DNA of 64,000 bases from Areca catechu (Eukaryota > Streptophyta > Magnoliopsida > Arecales > Arecaceae): positions 42,365,088 to 42,429,087 of the forward strand of contig CM038040.1 of assembly GCA_021397845.1 (NCBI GenBank), given 5' to 3'. Both the position numbers and the translations under genes were made by a program. The first letter of the stretch is position 1. Each line of letters opens with the position of its first letter. Positions 33,004 through 45,336 of the stretch are shown here, in pieces. Below the pieces are notes generated by a model. The model searched no databases. It saw only the letters and a program-made list of their open reading frames with translations, and was not told the origin of the DNA.

Positions 33004-33319
33004 ACCAACAAAATAAGTGAGGTCGGGAGGTCGCCTGCAGGTCCCCTATTTGTTTCCCATCCCAATCGAACCCTAAAACGCACTAGCTCGCTGTCTCCCA
33101 CGAGATTTTTCCGTCTTTGAGACTTCTCCGATCACCAGGATGAGTTTTAGTACCAGTAATATATGCTTTTTGGTTGCCACCAACAAGTTTAAATTCTATT
33201 TAACATGCCTGCAAGGTTTATGAGATCAACCTTTTACTTTGTAAATCTTTAGCTACTTCTGCATTTCTCTTTTAATCCTTCCAAGTAAAGATGCAGCAGG
33301 CTGAGAAATACTAGATGTT

Positions 33320-33550
33320 TGAACGTCGGTAACCCGAGGAACACTTGTATTTGAGGCAAAAACATATAGTCGGGGAGCCCCAGGGGCATGCCAACCAGCC
33401 TAAGATTCTTGCTATTTTGCTCATGCTTTCCTCAAGTGGAATCCCCTTTAACCGGGGCCAACTTGATAGGTTTAGACATCTGGTGAAGTCTCTCTCTGAG
33501 CTGGAATCTACTCCGCTAAAAGAAAACATGTTGCTGATGATCTGCTAGGC
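33320..33550 (+). pseudogene. Possible second gene fragment within the CACTA-like element
   Basis: A plus-strand frame reads ILAILLMLSSSGIPFNRGQL, then RFRHLVKSLSELESTPLKEN before a stop. The amphipathic, non-repetitive composition suggests a protein-coding origin. The family is not recognised and it may be chance. It lies beside the subterminal hairpin array. Confidence 0.25.
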
Positions 33551-34106
33551 TTTATGATCGTTCTCCCCAAATTTGACTCTGCGTTGACTTGATGTCAACA
33601 TGCTATTAATTTATTTTTTTTAAAAAAAATTGGAATTTCCAAGCACCGGGAATAATCTTATCTCGAGCTTTTTCCCGATGCTTAAAAGCATCGAGAATAA
33701 TCCTGGATCTTGGTTTTCCCGATGCTTTTAAATAGCATCGAGAATAACTTTATTCCCGATGCTTAAAAGCATCGGGAAAAACCTGATCAACCACGATGCA
33801 TTTAAAAGCATCGAGAAAAACCTGGAAAAATATTTTTTCACTCTTCACGTAGCAACGCTTTTTAAAGCATCAGAAATATTTTTTCCGACGCTTTAAAGTA
33901 TCGAGAAAAGTAAAAAAAAGCGTAGGGAATAATGCTCTTTTTGTAGTGGTTCCTGCCCTAGATTGATGGTTGACAGTTTGCTCATCAAATGGAAAGCTGC
34001 ATTGGAGGGAAAAAAAATGATGAATAAGGTGATATACCATGACTTTTGATGAGATAAGAGATCAAAGAGTCGAGGGGCTTGAAGGGAGATAAAATTCTGG
34101 TGCATA

Positions 34107-35760
34107 TCAGATAACAGATGTTGAAGCATGGTAGTGCAAGTCAATCTTTTTGCTAATAATTAGAGCCTTATATTTAGTTCCATCATTGATAATGTGAAAA
34201 CTAAATCTTAGCATGTATTCCATCACTACCCCATTAAAATTTGTGAGGAATAATCCAGCTCCACTCCTTTGAGTGTTTGAGGAACCATCGACATGCATAA
34301 TCCAAGAAGGAATGGTTGGTTCTTCTTTCAATCTCTGTTCTATCCTTCTTTTCATCAGGTATTGTACATTCAATAATAAAGTCTGAAAGGACTTGAACTT
34401 TTATACTGGGATGAGGTTTGTATTCAATATCATACTCTCTTAATTCGATAGCCCACTTGGCCAGATGCCTTGATGTATATAATCTTCGAGTATAAACTTT
34501 AAAGCCTAATTTGTCAAGATAATAATAGAATGGGATTAAAAATATGGCCAAAGTCTTTTTGATGTGATGACAAGAACATAGATAATCTTCTTTGCCTTGG
34601 TATATCTTATTTCTACATCTCTTAATATTTTGCTGGTGTAATAAATAAACTTTTGTACCCTATTTATATCTTCTTTTACCAAAATAGAGCTAATGGTGTT
34701 AGAATAAATACATATGTAAATGTAAAGTTGCTCACCTTCTTTTGGCCTTGCTAGCAATAGAAGAGATCCAATATACTTCTTTAATATTTTGCTGGTGTAA
34801 TAAATAAATTTTTGTACCTTATTTATATCTTCTCTTACCAAAATAGAGCTAATGGTGTTAGAATAAATAGATATGTAAATGTAAAGTTGCTCACCTTCTT
34901 TTGGCCTTGCTAGCAATAGAGGAGATCCAATGTACTTCTTTAAATCTTTAAAAGCTAATTGGTAGCTATCCGACCACTTAAAATTATCAGCATACCTTAT
35001 AATTTTAAAGAATGGTAGGCACTTTTCAGCTGATCGGGAAATAAACCGACTAAGTAAAGCAATCTAACTAGTTAAGCGTTGAACTTTTCTCTTACTCAGA
35101 GGGTGCTTCATTTCTGAAGTGCTCAGATCTTTTTAGGATTGGCTTCAAATCCTCTATGAGTCACCATGAAGTCCAAGAACTTTTTTGATGTAATAGTGAA
35201 TGCACATTTGTATGGATTGAGCTTTATCTAATATCATCTTAAGTCATTGATGGCTTCTTATAGGTCAGCTATGTAGCAATTAACCTTTGTACTCTTGACA
35301 AGCATATCATCCACATAGACTTCCATATTTCTCTCTATCTAATTTTTGAAGACTCTGTTAACCAAATGCTGGTAAGTGGCTCTAATATTTTTTAGTCCAA
35401 AGGATATCATTTTATAATAGTAGAGCTTTCTTTCTCTCACAAAAGTTATTTTTTCTTCGTCTTCTTTCACCATTTGGATATGCTAAGAACGCATCCATGA
35501 GCTGAGTAATTTATACCCAAATGTAGTATCTACTGGTTGATCAATTTTTAGTAGAGGGTATCTGCTCTTTGGGCAGGCTTTGTTGAGATATGTGCAGTAA
35601 ATGCAGATTATTTAATTCTCTTTGCCTTCTTGACTATAATCACATTAGCTATCCAGTCTAGGTAATAAATTTTGCTAATGAAGCCTGTCCTTATAAGCTT
35701 ATAGCATCAATCTGTTGCTACATCTCTTCAAGCTTAATAAATTGGATGTACTAAAGTGGC
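34107..35760 (-). pseudogene. Decayed Tat-type pol (element D): RT and RNase H remnants
   Basis: Archaeal-type RNase H remnant at 34373-34107 (WIMHVDGSSNTQRSGAGLFL, MEYMLRFSFHIINDGTKYKA, with AEYEAL decayed to TKYKAL). The preceding region is at 34551-34234 (RHLAKWAIELREYDIEY, VLSDFIIECT), and the connection RNase H at 34916-34536. RT shows only as scattered motifs to about 35760 (for example the YVDDMLVKS complement near 35290-35315). A 159-bp, exactly 53-codon segment is duplicated in frame at about 34624-34941. AT-rich compared with elements A and B, with many stops: much older decay or a different family. Confidence 0.68.
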
Positions 35761-35864
35761 TTTCAGCTCCTAAGGATCTTAAAAAAATTGGTTGATGATT
35801 TTCATGGTTGGCTTGATCAGCCCCTAGACCTATAAAAAAATCCTCAACATTAGAAAAATTGATA

Positions 35865-36798
35865 GGATTTCTCCAACGCGGGACCTTTCGATGCTTAAGT
35901 CAGTTCAAAGAGAGAGAATAGTAAGAAAAAACAAAGAGAGAGTGAGTGTTTGAGAGAAGTCCCATGAGATTTTTCTCGACCTCCTATTTATAGAGGTTTA
36001 GGTTGAGTTGGTTAGGCGATCATAACTATTTATGAGATGGTTATATCGTTAAAAAGTTGTTAAGTCAGTTAGGCTACTAAGAGATCAATTTGTGAAGCGA
36101 TTTTCTAAGTGGTTTGTTATACTTCTTGATAACCACTCTACCAATCTTGTGATAGTGGCTTTAATGATTTTAAGATAGATGCTTCATGTTAAATAAAGTT
36201 ATGGAACTCTATACTTGGCTAAGATAAGTGGTCGGCACCTATCTGATGAGTAGTTAGTAATCGGTGCTTCAGATAAGTGATCAATTCCTGGCCGTCTAAT
36301 ATTTTAGGCTCTAAATAAATGATTAGTTCCTGGCCGTCTGGCATCCTGTGTCCCAAATAAGTGATTGATTGCCGACCATCTGGCACCTTGTATCCTAAAT
36401 AAGTGATTGGCTCCTAGCCACCTGGTACTTTGTGCTTCAAATAAGTGATCGGTTCTTGATCATCTAGTACCCTATGGTCCAAATAAGTGATCGACCTTTG
36501 ATTGCCTGGCATCCTGTGGTCCAAATAAGTGATCGACTCCTGGCTACCTGGTATCCTATATCCCAAATAAGTGATAGGTCATGACTGTTTGGTATCCTGT
36601 GCTCCAAATAAGTGATCGGCTCCTAGCTATTTGATACCCTATGAACCAAATAAGTGATCGATTCCTAGCCGCATGGTATTCTGTGCCTTAAACAAGTGAC
36701 CGACCTGGCCACTTGGTACCTTGTGACTAAATAAGTGATCCGCTCCTAGTCATTTAGTATCCTGTGCTCCAAATAAGTGATCGGTTCCTAGCCGTCTG
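35865..36798 (-). repeat. LTR-like segment of element D with 42-bp U3 array (left part)
   Basis: GATGCTTAAGTCAG (about 35890) and the TATA-like CTATTTATAGAGG (about 35987-35999, a TATA box on the minus strand) match the layout of the A and B LTRs (GATGCCTAAGT, then CCTTATATAGG). Beyond it, from about 36220 to 36798, some 14 degenerate copies of a 42-bp unit (AAATAAGTGATCGGCTCCTA, GCCGTCTGGTACCCTGTGCT) follow. The array stops dead at the copia LTR (36799) and resumes at 46873. I read it as the U3 minisatellite of a decayed Tat LTR. Confidence 0.6.
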
Positions 36799-38019
36799 TG
36801 TTGCCTAGACTGACAACCCAAGCCTAGACTGACAACCCAAGCAGGGGATGAATTATATTTTCAAAAAATTAAATGCAAGTATGCGCCTTTCAAAATTTAG
36901 ATACAGTGTGGCCCAAGTGTTATGTCAAAGATAGTGTGCAAGTGCTAGAATGTAAGAAAGTGAGATAGAGAGACAAGCAAACACATAAACACGATAAATT
37001 TATAGTAGTTTGGAGCAATCCCAGCTCTTACATCCACTATCCAAGGATCTTTTGGGATTTCTACTATATTCCTGTAAGAATACAACATATTTGTTTTACA
37101 CTAGGCTTACAAATCAACATCCAAGTATAACATTTGTTTTATGAGCTTATAAATAACTCGATTGGTTTTTCAAGGTTTACTAATTAAAATCCAAACCCAA
37201 TTCTAAGTTTCAGCTTCATACTGAAACAAACAACAACTCAAAAATATAAGAATAGAGCAATAAAAATAAACTCTTAAAAGAGTAGATAGTTACTGATAAA
37301 GCTTTTTTTATAGACTCTTCAAGTCTTCAAGGATTTCTCTTCAAAGCTTTCTGATGTCTTCACTTAATGCTTCAAGAGAGTAGGTGGAAAGGAGTAAAGC
37401 TATTTTTGAATTTTCAGGTGATAGCTCTTGAGTTCTCTTGTTTACAATGATGGAAAGAATATTCTCTCAAGTATTAATTTTTTTGACTTTAATAAGAATT
37501 TATACATCTTCAAGTATTTTTCCATTAGTTTCTAGTCATTCTAGCCATTTAGAGTTATCGAGAAGTGAAAAATAGCTACTAGAAATATTGGAAATCAAAT
37601 TATGCAAGTTTTGGAACTAGCCATTACTATAGCTTTTTATGGAATGAGAGTCAACTTGTTGCAAAGGAGTCGACTCTAATCAGCAATGACCAGAAACTCG
37701 GGCTTCTGTCATCCTGAGAGAGAAGGCTCACAGGGCAGGAGCCAGCTCTTTTGAGTTGTTTTCGAAAAATGTTTTCTATCCTTCCTGAGAGAAATGACTC
37801 TTATTTGGAGAGAAGACTTGTCTTAAAATTTATTTTTCTATTCGACTTGTGAGAGAAGGCTCGCTAGAGGGGAGTAACTCTAAACTGTACCAATCAATGT
37901 GCCATGCCAGATTCGGCTCTTTCAGCTAATTCTCTAAAACTTCAAGAACTTGAAATGTTTTGACTCCTTAAAGCTTCCAAGTGTCTTCTAGGTGTTTCTA
38001 ATGATTGCTAAGAATATAC
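36799..38019 (-). repeat. 3' LTR of the copia element, truncated
   Basis: It starts TGTTGCCTAGACTGACAACC, with a 20-base block CCTAGACTGACAACCCAAG duplicated at the edge. It aligns with 45337-46540 throughout (for example AAATTAAATGCAAGTATG, then GATAGTGTGCAAGTGCTAGA). At 38019, after GAATATAC, it is cut by the nested LTR. The remaining roughly 330 bp present in the 5' LTR are missing. Confidence 0.8.
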
Positions 38020-40480
38020 TATTGGAAATTATGTCTTAATGCCAATCATCTAACTTATAAATGGTTGATTTTGTATATAAGTTATTATGAATAAAAATTA
38101 TTTTTTGGCAGAACATTATATTGCATCTTCCTGTAATGAGCTCTTGTATGATGGAGTCTTTAAAACTACACGTTATATAATAAAGAGAGGATTTATCGTA
38201 TGTTCTTAAACCTATTCATAACCAAATGATACATTATTATATAATAATAATGTATAGAGTATAGATCATTATGTGCTATATGGATTGGTTGTTCTCTTAG
38301 TCAAGAAGTGAGGAGATGTTAGTATGGTAAGCAGGTAAAGTGTAATGTGGAGACACTAATATGGTAAGCAGGTGAAGTATAGGATATTTTATTGAATGTG
38401 ATCTATCTATAGAGCACTCTTCTGCTAAGTATTGCTCATGAAGGGATATGGATATTAGTATCTCTTAGACCTGGGATCATCATGGTGATTTGCAAGCAAC
38501 TCACTATACTTTGGTACCAATTACCTAGATTTTTAATCCAGTGATAGCAGGTCTGGGTGCAGTCAAGTACTTGTGAAGTTGATGTATGAGTCAAGATAGG
38601 ATTGACCCCTCTAAATATTAGAGTAAATATCTTATTGTATTTAAATTTAGTAAAACCTTGGCCAGGATAGTTCTTATAAGGAGTCACGGGATTTGTGAGT
38701 TTGAGATACCTTATGGATGAATTGTTTGAGGGTTAGCGGTTAAATCCTAAAGTCATCCTGAGCATTGAGGGTCAAAGAGATGAATTATATGATAACCACA
38801 TACCAGAGGTTCCTAATTATTGCTCTGCAACTTTCGATCTATTCGGACGTCGGGAGTCATTGCTAGATGGCAACTTCAATCGGTACAAGAAATGTTCCTA
38901 TGCTACTGGCTTAGTATTCCAACCTATGGGAACACACATAATAGGAGTTTCTACATAATTTAATGGCTGATCAATGATTATGAATCATTTTAGGATTTAA
39001 TTATCAATATGATTGATAGTTAACCTTGAATCGATACTTGGATGAGTTGATACTTCGATGAGTCGATACTTGAGATTTTTTAAGTATTGACTCATTATTG
39101 TTGCAAATGTTGTGACATAAACTTTTTACTAAAAGTTGATAAATTATTAGAGAATTAATCAATAATTAGATTGCTAGTTAACTCAATTTGATGGAATAAT
39201 TAAATTTGGGTCAACCCAAATATGATTTGGCTTGAACTCATGTTAAGTCCAATTGAATTGGATCTAAGCCATGTACCCTTGCCTATATTCTGAATTTGAT
39301 TTTTGAATTCAAGTTCAAACAGGTTTCTGAATTCAAATTCAAACTTGAATTTCAAATTCAAATTTGAATTTTAACTTGAATTTTAAATCCAAGTTCTTAT
39401 CGTAACCTCGCTAACTTCTCTCCCTATTTTACTTTAACTCTTTAACTCCTTAACTCCCTTTGGGCTTCTATTTAGAATGGGTGGTTGGAGGGTGTGAGAA
39501 AAATTTTAAAAGTTGATCTATGTTAGAGAGAAGGAAAGGGCTAGCAAAAGTTTTCTACCTAAGTAAAAGCTAAAGTGGGGAAGAGAGAAAATGGCTTTGG
39601 GTGTGTGTTCCTTAGTATTTTTACTAGGGTTTGGAAAGGGAGAAAGGTAAAGGGATTTCCAGTTCATCTTCTCCACCTCCTCTATTCTCCCATAGGTTCT
39701 TTTTCGGCTCCAAGAATATCCCAGTATCCAGAAAGAGGAAGGAAGATCAGTTGTTGAGATTCCAGAGAAGCTAGCACTCTGAGGGGATTGGTCAAGCTAG
39801 CATTCCTATGTGGATCACCTATAGAGATCAAACACACTGTGTGGTTAGTAGGATTTTCATACCTCCACCTTCCAGTAGCAGTGAGCATCGTCTACTACTA
39901 GAAGGAATGTGTTGTCAAACTCTTTGACTGTAAATATAGTTTACTGCATTAGGTTAGTAGCTTAGATTTGGTCTATGCTTAAAAGGTTTGTATCATTTTA
40001 TATTTTAGCTTTGTCTTTGTATACATTTATATCATGACATAATTTTATGTAGGCTATTTATTGATATGATCATATACATGTTTAAGTTAATTAGATTAAT
40101 CTTTTTTTTTCACTATTTTTTTATTTCAAAAATATTTTGAAATGCATACATAAAATATCCTAGGATTTTCAATAGTGGTATTGGAGTACGAGGTTCATAT
40201 GGCATGATAATCATGTATATAAGCTAAAATATTGAAATGATTTTCTTATTATTTAGTACTTGGATTGGATGGATTCACCAGGCTGTCCAGTTACAAGAGA
40301 TAAGTAGGGTTTAAAAGCCCTCACTTTTCATTCAATGGGATCTTTTATGGTATGTAGGGATGCCACTTGTATCATGACCCATGAAGAAAAATCATGAAAG
40401 GAGCTAAATAAGGTTCTACTAAGCTTAAAAAGTTCGGATTTAGATCTAGAATTTTTTTCTTAATTTTTTAAAAAAATTGT
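38020..40480 (+). mobile_element. Nested plus-strand copia LTR with leader (partial element)
   Basis: From TATTGGAAATTATGTC (38020, TG decayed to TA) to GGATTTTCA (40171) the segment behaves as one LTR of about 2.15 kb. Directly after it, TGGTATTGGAGT at 40176 followed by ACGAGGTTCATATGG resembles an initiator-Met primer-binding site (TGGTATCAGAGC), so the internal leader of a plus-strand copia element starts here. It breaks off at about 40480, where minus-strand pol of the host element resumes. No second LTR or coding part is present. At 39291-39390 the LTR has an AATTTGAATTC-type internal repeat. Open frames inside it are not genes. Confidence 0.65.
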
Positions 40481-40529
40481 AGGTGAAGTTTTAAAAATGG
40501 ATCCCAAAGTCCTAATTCACTTCTAATCA

Positions 40530-41960
40530 TTAAAAATCTATCATTACTAAGTAGCTTAGTGAATATGTCTGCTAATTATTTTTTTAGTATAAATAAATTC
40601 TAGTCAATATCTCTATTTTGGACATGATTCATAATGAAATGATGCCTAAATTTTATGTATTTTGTTCTTAAATGCTAAATAGGATTTTTAGTCAAGTTAA
40701 TAGCACTAGTGTTATCATATCTAATTAACATTTTAGTTTATTTAATACCAAAATTTTCTAGTTATTGCTTAATCCAAAGTATTTGAGTACAAAAACTTTT
40801 TGCAGTCACATATTTTGTCTTAGCAATGGATAGTACTATAGAGTTTTATTTTTTACTATACCATAAGATTAAAAATTGGCATGTTCCACTAGTACTCTTT
40901 CTATCAATTTTACAACCAGCATAATCAGCATCTGAATAACCAATAAATCTAATGATGAATGCTTAGAATACCATAATCCTAGAATAGATGTTTCTTTAAT
41001 ATATCTTATGATTCTTTTTACAGCAAGTACATGCGATTCTTTTGGATTATATAAAAATCTAGTACATATACATATACTAAATAGTGTGTTAGGTCTATTA
41101 GTAGCTAAATATAGCAATGACCTAATAATACCTTGATATAGCTTTTGATCAATGCTATTGCCTTCTTCATCTTTCTCAAGCCTACAGGTTGGACTCATTG
41201 GTATGTTAATTTTTTTTATAGATTCCATCCCAAACTTCTTTAATAATTCTTTAATATACTTGGTTTGGTTGATGAATATCTCTTCCTTTTTTTGTTTGAT
41301 TTGAAGTCCGAAGAAGAATATTAGCTCGCCTATCATGCTCATTTCAAATTCATCTAACATAAGCTTAGCAAATTCTTAGTAAAGATTTTAATTAGTTACA
41401 CCAAAGATTATATCATCTGTATAATTTGTACAACTAACATTTTATCACTCTTTCTTTTAGTGAAGAAGGTTGTGTCTACACTACTCCTTATAAAACTATT
41501 TTCAAGCAAAAATTTGCTAAGTCTTTCATACCAAACTTTAGGTGCTTGCTTAAGACTAGACAAAATTTTGTTTAATCTGAAAACATGATTAGGAAGATTA
41601 TAATTTTCAAATCCAGAAAATTACTTTACAAAAAGTTTTTAAAAAATATATCTATTTATAAAAGTATTTTTTACATCCATTTGAAAAATTTAAAATTTAT
41701 ATGACATACAAAAGTAAATAAAAGTCTTATGGCCTCTAATCTTACTATGGGTGTATAAGTTTTATTAAAATCTATTCTTTTTTTTTGATTATATCCTTTG
41801 GCCATTAATCTTGCTTTGTTTCTAACTATATTACATTTTTCATTCAATTTATTCCTCAATATCCATTTAGTACCTATAATAAGATGTTCTTTAGGTCTAC
41901 TAACTAGGATCCAAACATTGTTTCTCTCAAATTGGTTCAACTTCTCTTACATAGCTATCA
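40530..41960 (-). pseudogene. Copia reverse transcriptase and RNase H
   Basis: The RT N-terminus is at 41940-41671 (NVWILVSRPKEHLIIGTKWI, ARLMAKGYNQKKRIDFNKTY, TPIVRLEAIRLL). The active site near 41400-41430 reads Y-T-D-D-I-I-F-G where YVDD is usual. The C-terminal half at 41360-40869 gives SMIGELIFFFGLQIKQKKEE, QTKYIKELLKKFGME and RPNTLFSICICTRF. RNase H (SDADYAGC-type) follows in broken frames to about 40530. Several stops and frameshifts; non-functional. Confidence 0.82.
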
Positions 41961-42189
41961 TCCAATTTGGATTATTTTCAGCTTTCTCTATATAATTGAA
42001 TTTAATTTGAGAAACAAATATAAGATAATAAAAATATCTCTAATTGAAGATCTAGTCCTAACATCTTGTGAGGGATCACATATAATTAAGTCTTTAGGAT
42101 GGTGATGTATATACCTCCATTCCTTTAGTAAATCACCATGCTCTTTGCTTACTTTTTCCTTCTCATCTTCAATTTGTTTGTCTTTAAGG

Positions 42190-43500
42190 CTTAAGTTTTC
42201 ATTCCTTCATTCAATATACCTGTATCATTATCTATACACTCTTCCTTTCTAGCAGGTAAAGTATTAGTTTCATAAAAAATAATATGAATGGATTCTTTTA
42301 CAGTCAAGGTTCTTTTATCAAAAAATTTATAAACATTATTTGATATAGAATAGCCAAGAAAGATACATTCATCAGATTTTGCATCAAATTTTCTAAGATT
42401 ATGCTTTTCATTATTTAAGATATAACATTTACAACCAAACACATGAAAAAGCTTATACTAGCTAGACTTCTATCGTTCCAAAGTTTATAAGGGGTTTTCT
42501 TTAGAATATATCTAATAAGAACATAGTTAAGAATGTAACAAGCAGTATTCACATCTTCAATCCAAAAATACTTTAAAAGATTGCCTTTATATAACATTGT
42601 TTGGACTATTTCTTTTAATATTCTATTCTTTCTCTTCATAACACCATTTTGTTGTGATTTTTTTTGGAACTGAGAAGTTATGATCTATGCCATGTTCATT
42701 ACAAAATTTTTTAAAGTATTATTTTTCAAATTTTTTACCATGATCACTTTTCATTGATATAACTGAAAAATTCTTGATTTGAAACCTTTCTATAAAATTT
42801 TTGAAAAATAGTGAATACCTTATCTTTGTATGCCAAAAATAGTATTCAAGTGAATCTAGAAAAGTCATCTACAATTATAAATCTATATTTCTTACCTTGT
42901 AGGCTTGTGGTTCTAGTTGATCCAAATAAGTTCATATATAGTAACTATAAGGGTCTAGATGTTGAAATAATTTTTTAGATTTGAAACTTTTTCTAGTTTG
43001 TTTACCATATTGACAAGCATCACATATATGATTATTTTAAAAATTTAGTTTAGACAAACTTTTAACTAAATCTTTTGAGATCAATTTAAACAATATATGC
43101 ATGCTAGCATGTCTAAGTATTCTATGCTAAAGCTAACTAGTTTTCTTGATTCTAGTATTCATGGATACTAGACTTGTACTACCCTTCATAGCTATATCAT
43201 TCAAGTCTACCATATATATTTCCAAGTCTATGTCCTATAAACTTGATGTTTGAATTAAAAGAACTAATAACTATACACACTGAAGATTCAAATAAAATTT
43301 TGAAGCCTTTTCCATATAATTGACTAATACTTCATAGATTATACTTCAATTTATCTACTAGTAATACATTTTCAATGAATGTGGAAGGGATAATCTTGAT
43401 CTTACTAATACCAATAATTCTTTCTTTACCATTATCACCAAATATTATAATGCTACCTTCTTTCTGTTCTAGGATATGAAATTGTTTCTTACCACCCATC
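42190..43500 (-). pseudogene. Copia integrase region
   Basis: Frames 42639-42415 (MKRKNRILKEIVQTMLYKGN, WIEDVNTACYILNYVLIRY) and 42442-42191 (MFGCKCYILNNEKHNLRKFD, SDECIFLGYSISNNVYKFFD) are the C-terminal half of a copia integrase. The upstream core, with its catalytic Asp residues, and the GAG-pre-integrase segment (to about 43500) are recognisable only in fragments because of many stops. The order integrase before RT in the reading direction confirms Ty1/copia. Confidence 0.75.
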
Positions 43501-44049
43501 ACATCCTTGAATAGCTACTATCTAAGTACCATCTTTTTTTTAATCCTTGAACTACAAGAATCAGATTAGGTTTTTAGATACCAAAGTTTTCTTGGATTCT
43601 TTGAGATTAGTCATCATGATTTCTTTGGGAACCCAAATCTTCTTTACCTTATTTCTATTTTTCTTTTTTAAACTACATCATATGCTTTATGCCCAATTCC
43701 TTTACAGTATAAACAAACTATATTCAATTTTTGTACTATGTTGGATGCAGAAAACTTAGTTGTAGAAAATTTATTTGTTGAAAATTTGTTTTTGAATCTT
43801 GAGTTGTATCCAATTCCAGCTCTATTAAAAGATTATTTTTGGTTTTTGAGAAACAATTTAAGTTTGTTTGAACTTAATATTAATTTGTCAACTAGAGGAT
43901 TAAGTCTTTCAACCTCTTTTTATAAGTTTTGATTTTTAGATTTCAAAACTTTTAATTTTTGTAAATCATCATCCTTTCTTTTCTCTATTTCTGTGTTATT
44001 TTCAACCAAATCATTTAGTTTCTTTTATAACAGCTCATTGTTTTTTAAT

Positions 44050-45140
44050 GCATCATCTCTCTTTTTGTAGAACATCAATTAAATGTTTAAGAGATTTGAT
44101 TTTCAATCTAGCCTTTTTAAATTCTGCAAGTAAATTATAGAATGCTATATGTAATTCATCAAATATGAATTTAGGTTCATTGCATATCTCATCTTCCAAA
44201 GCCATTAAACATAGATTAGCTGATTTTGTTTGGTCTTCCTCTTCATTAGAGCTTGATTTATCACTATCACTCAATGTGGTAATCATAGCTTTCTTTTTCT
44301 TACTCTTCTTGTAGTTCTTTTTTAGCATAGGACAGTTTGATCGGCAATATCTTGGTTTCTTACATTCATAATAAATAGACTTTGATCCTTGTCCTTGTCC
44401 TTATCTTTTTTTTTTTACTTGGCTCTCCCTTAGTCAAGTGTCTTCTTCTATACTTTGATCTATCCTTGCCATTAAATTCTCAAATCTTCTCATTACAAGG
44501 GCCATATCCTCATCACCTAATTCTTTTTTGGATGAGGATCTTTCCGATTCTTCTTTCTTTTTTTCTTTAGTTATAGCTTTGAGAGCTATTATTTTTTACT
44601 TTTCCTTCCTCATTACTATGGCACTTCATGTTTACTTCATATGTCATCAAGGGTCTAAGAAGCTCTCCAAGGATAAGTTTTGGGGTCCTTTGCTTCCTGA
44701 GTAGCAATGACCTTAGGATCCCACTCTTGTCCAACAAAGATCAAAGGATTTTTTTTACTAAATAACTGTTAGAGTATGCCATGCCAAGACTTTTAAGACC
44801 GTTAATAATATCAATAAACCTTATATATATTTCAAAAATAATATCACTGGGTTTCATTTTGAATAGTTCATAATTATGCATGAGCAAGTTAATTTTCGAA
44901 TTCTTAACTTAGTTTGTGCCTTCGTATATGTCTTGAAGTCTATCCCAAATTATCTTTACAAAATTATAAGTAAAAATCTGGCTAAATTTATTGGGGTCTA
45001 GTGCATAATACAAGATATTCATGGTTTTTATCTTTATTTCAACCATCTTCATGTCATGATCATCCCATTCATCTTTTGATTTTGGGACATCAATACCATC
45101 AACCTTTTTGGTGGGTATATGAGAACCTTTCATGATTATT
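44050..45140 (-). pseudogene. Copia gag with damaged zinc knuckle
   Basis: The frame 45133-44909 gives the gag start (MKGSHIPTKKVDGIDVPKSK, then MNILYYALDPNKFSQI and IWDRLQDIYEGTN). Near 44335-44390 the knuckle reads YYECKKPRYCRSNCP where CYECKKPGHYRSDCP is normal, so the first Cys and the His are lost. The tail at 44328-44053 is Lys-rich, then acidic (KKSKKKKAMITTLSDSDKSS, ANLCLMALEDE), a recognisable copia gag C-terminus. Confidence 0.75.
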
Positions 45141-45318
45141 GTTTACAATTGAAAGTCTATGATCTGAATATAAATTTTTATTCTAGTCTTTCTTCAATAA
45201 GTATAATGGGTGCCATTAAAAAATAGAGGTCTATTATTAGATTGTCCTTCAGTTAGTGAAGTGCTCATGTGGGTTATCATGATCTTTTCTCCTAATCATT
45301 GGATTAGCGGCATTGAGA

Positions 45319-45334
45319 CATGGCTCTGATATTA
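45319..45334 (-). other. Copia primer-binding site
   Basis: The element strand reads TAATATCAGAGCCATG, matching TGGTATCAGAGCCATG (complement of initiator tRNA-Met) except for two G-to-A changes at its start. It abuts the 5' LTR at 45337. Confidence 0.85.
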
Positions 45335-45336
45335 CT

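Larger units (their letters stand above)
32405..33948. mobile_element. CACTA-like transposon carrying gene fragments
   Basis: The right end is CTCTTTTTGTAGTG (to 33948), the complement of a CACTACAAAAAGAG terminus. Just inside, from 33650 to 33920, at least six hairpin-like repeats of the form CCGATGCTTAAAAGCATCGG occur. The same motif (CGATGCTTTTAAGCATCGG) reappears at about 32444, suggesting the other subterminal region. A clear CACTA left terminus is not visible; GCTACTGATTAACGATGC near 32433 is at best a decayed one. Between the ends lies GC-rich exon-like DNA unlike the repeats, so this may be a Pack-CACTA-type element that picked up host sequence. No transposase is seen. Confidence 0.55.

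Noticed and set aside
32410..33016. Plus-strand frames of 122 and 189 codons in the GC-rich CACTA interior
   Set aside because: Low-complexity Pro/Arg/Gly composition; the minus-strand frame with an intron acceptor is the better explanation.
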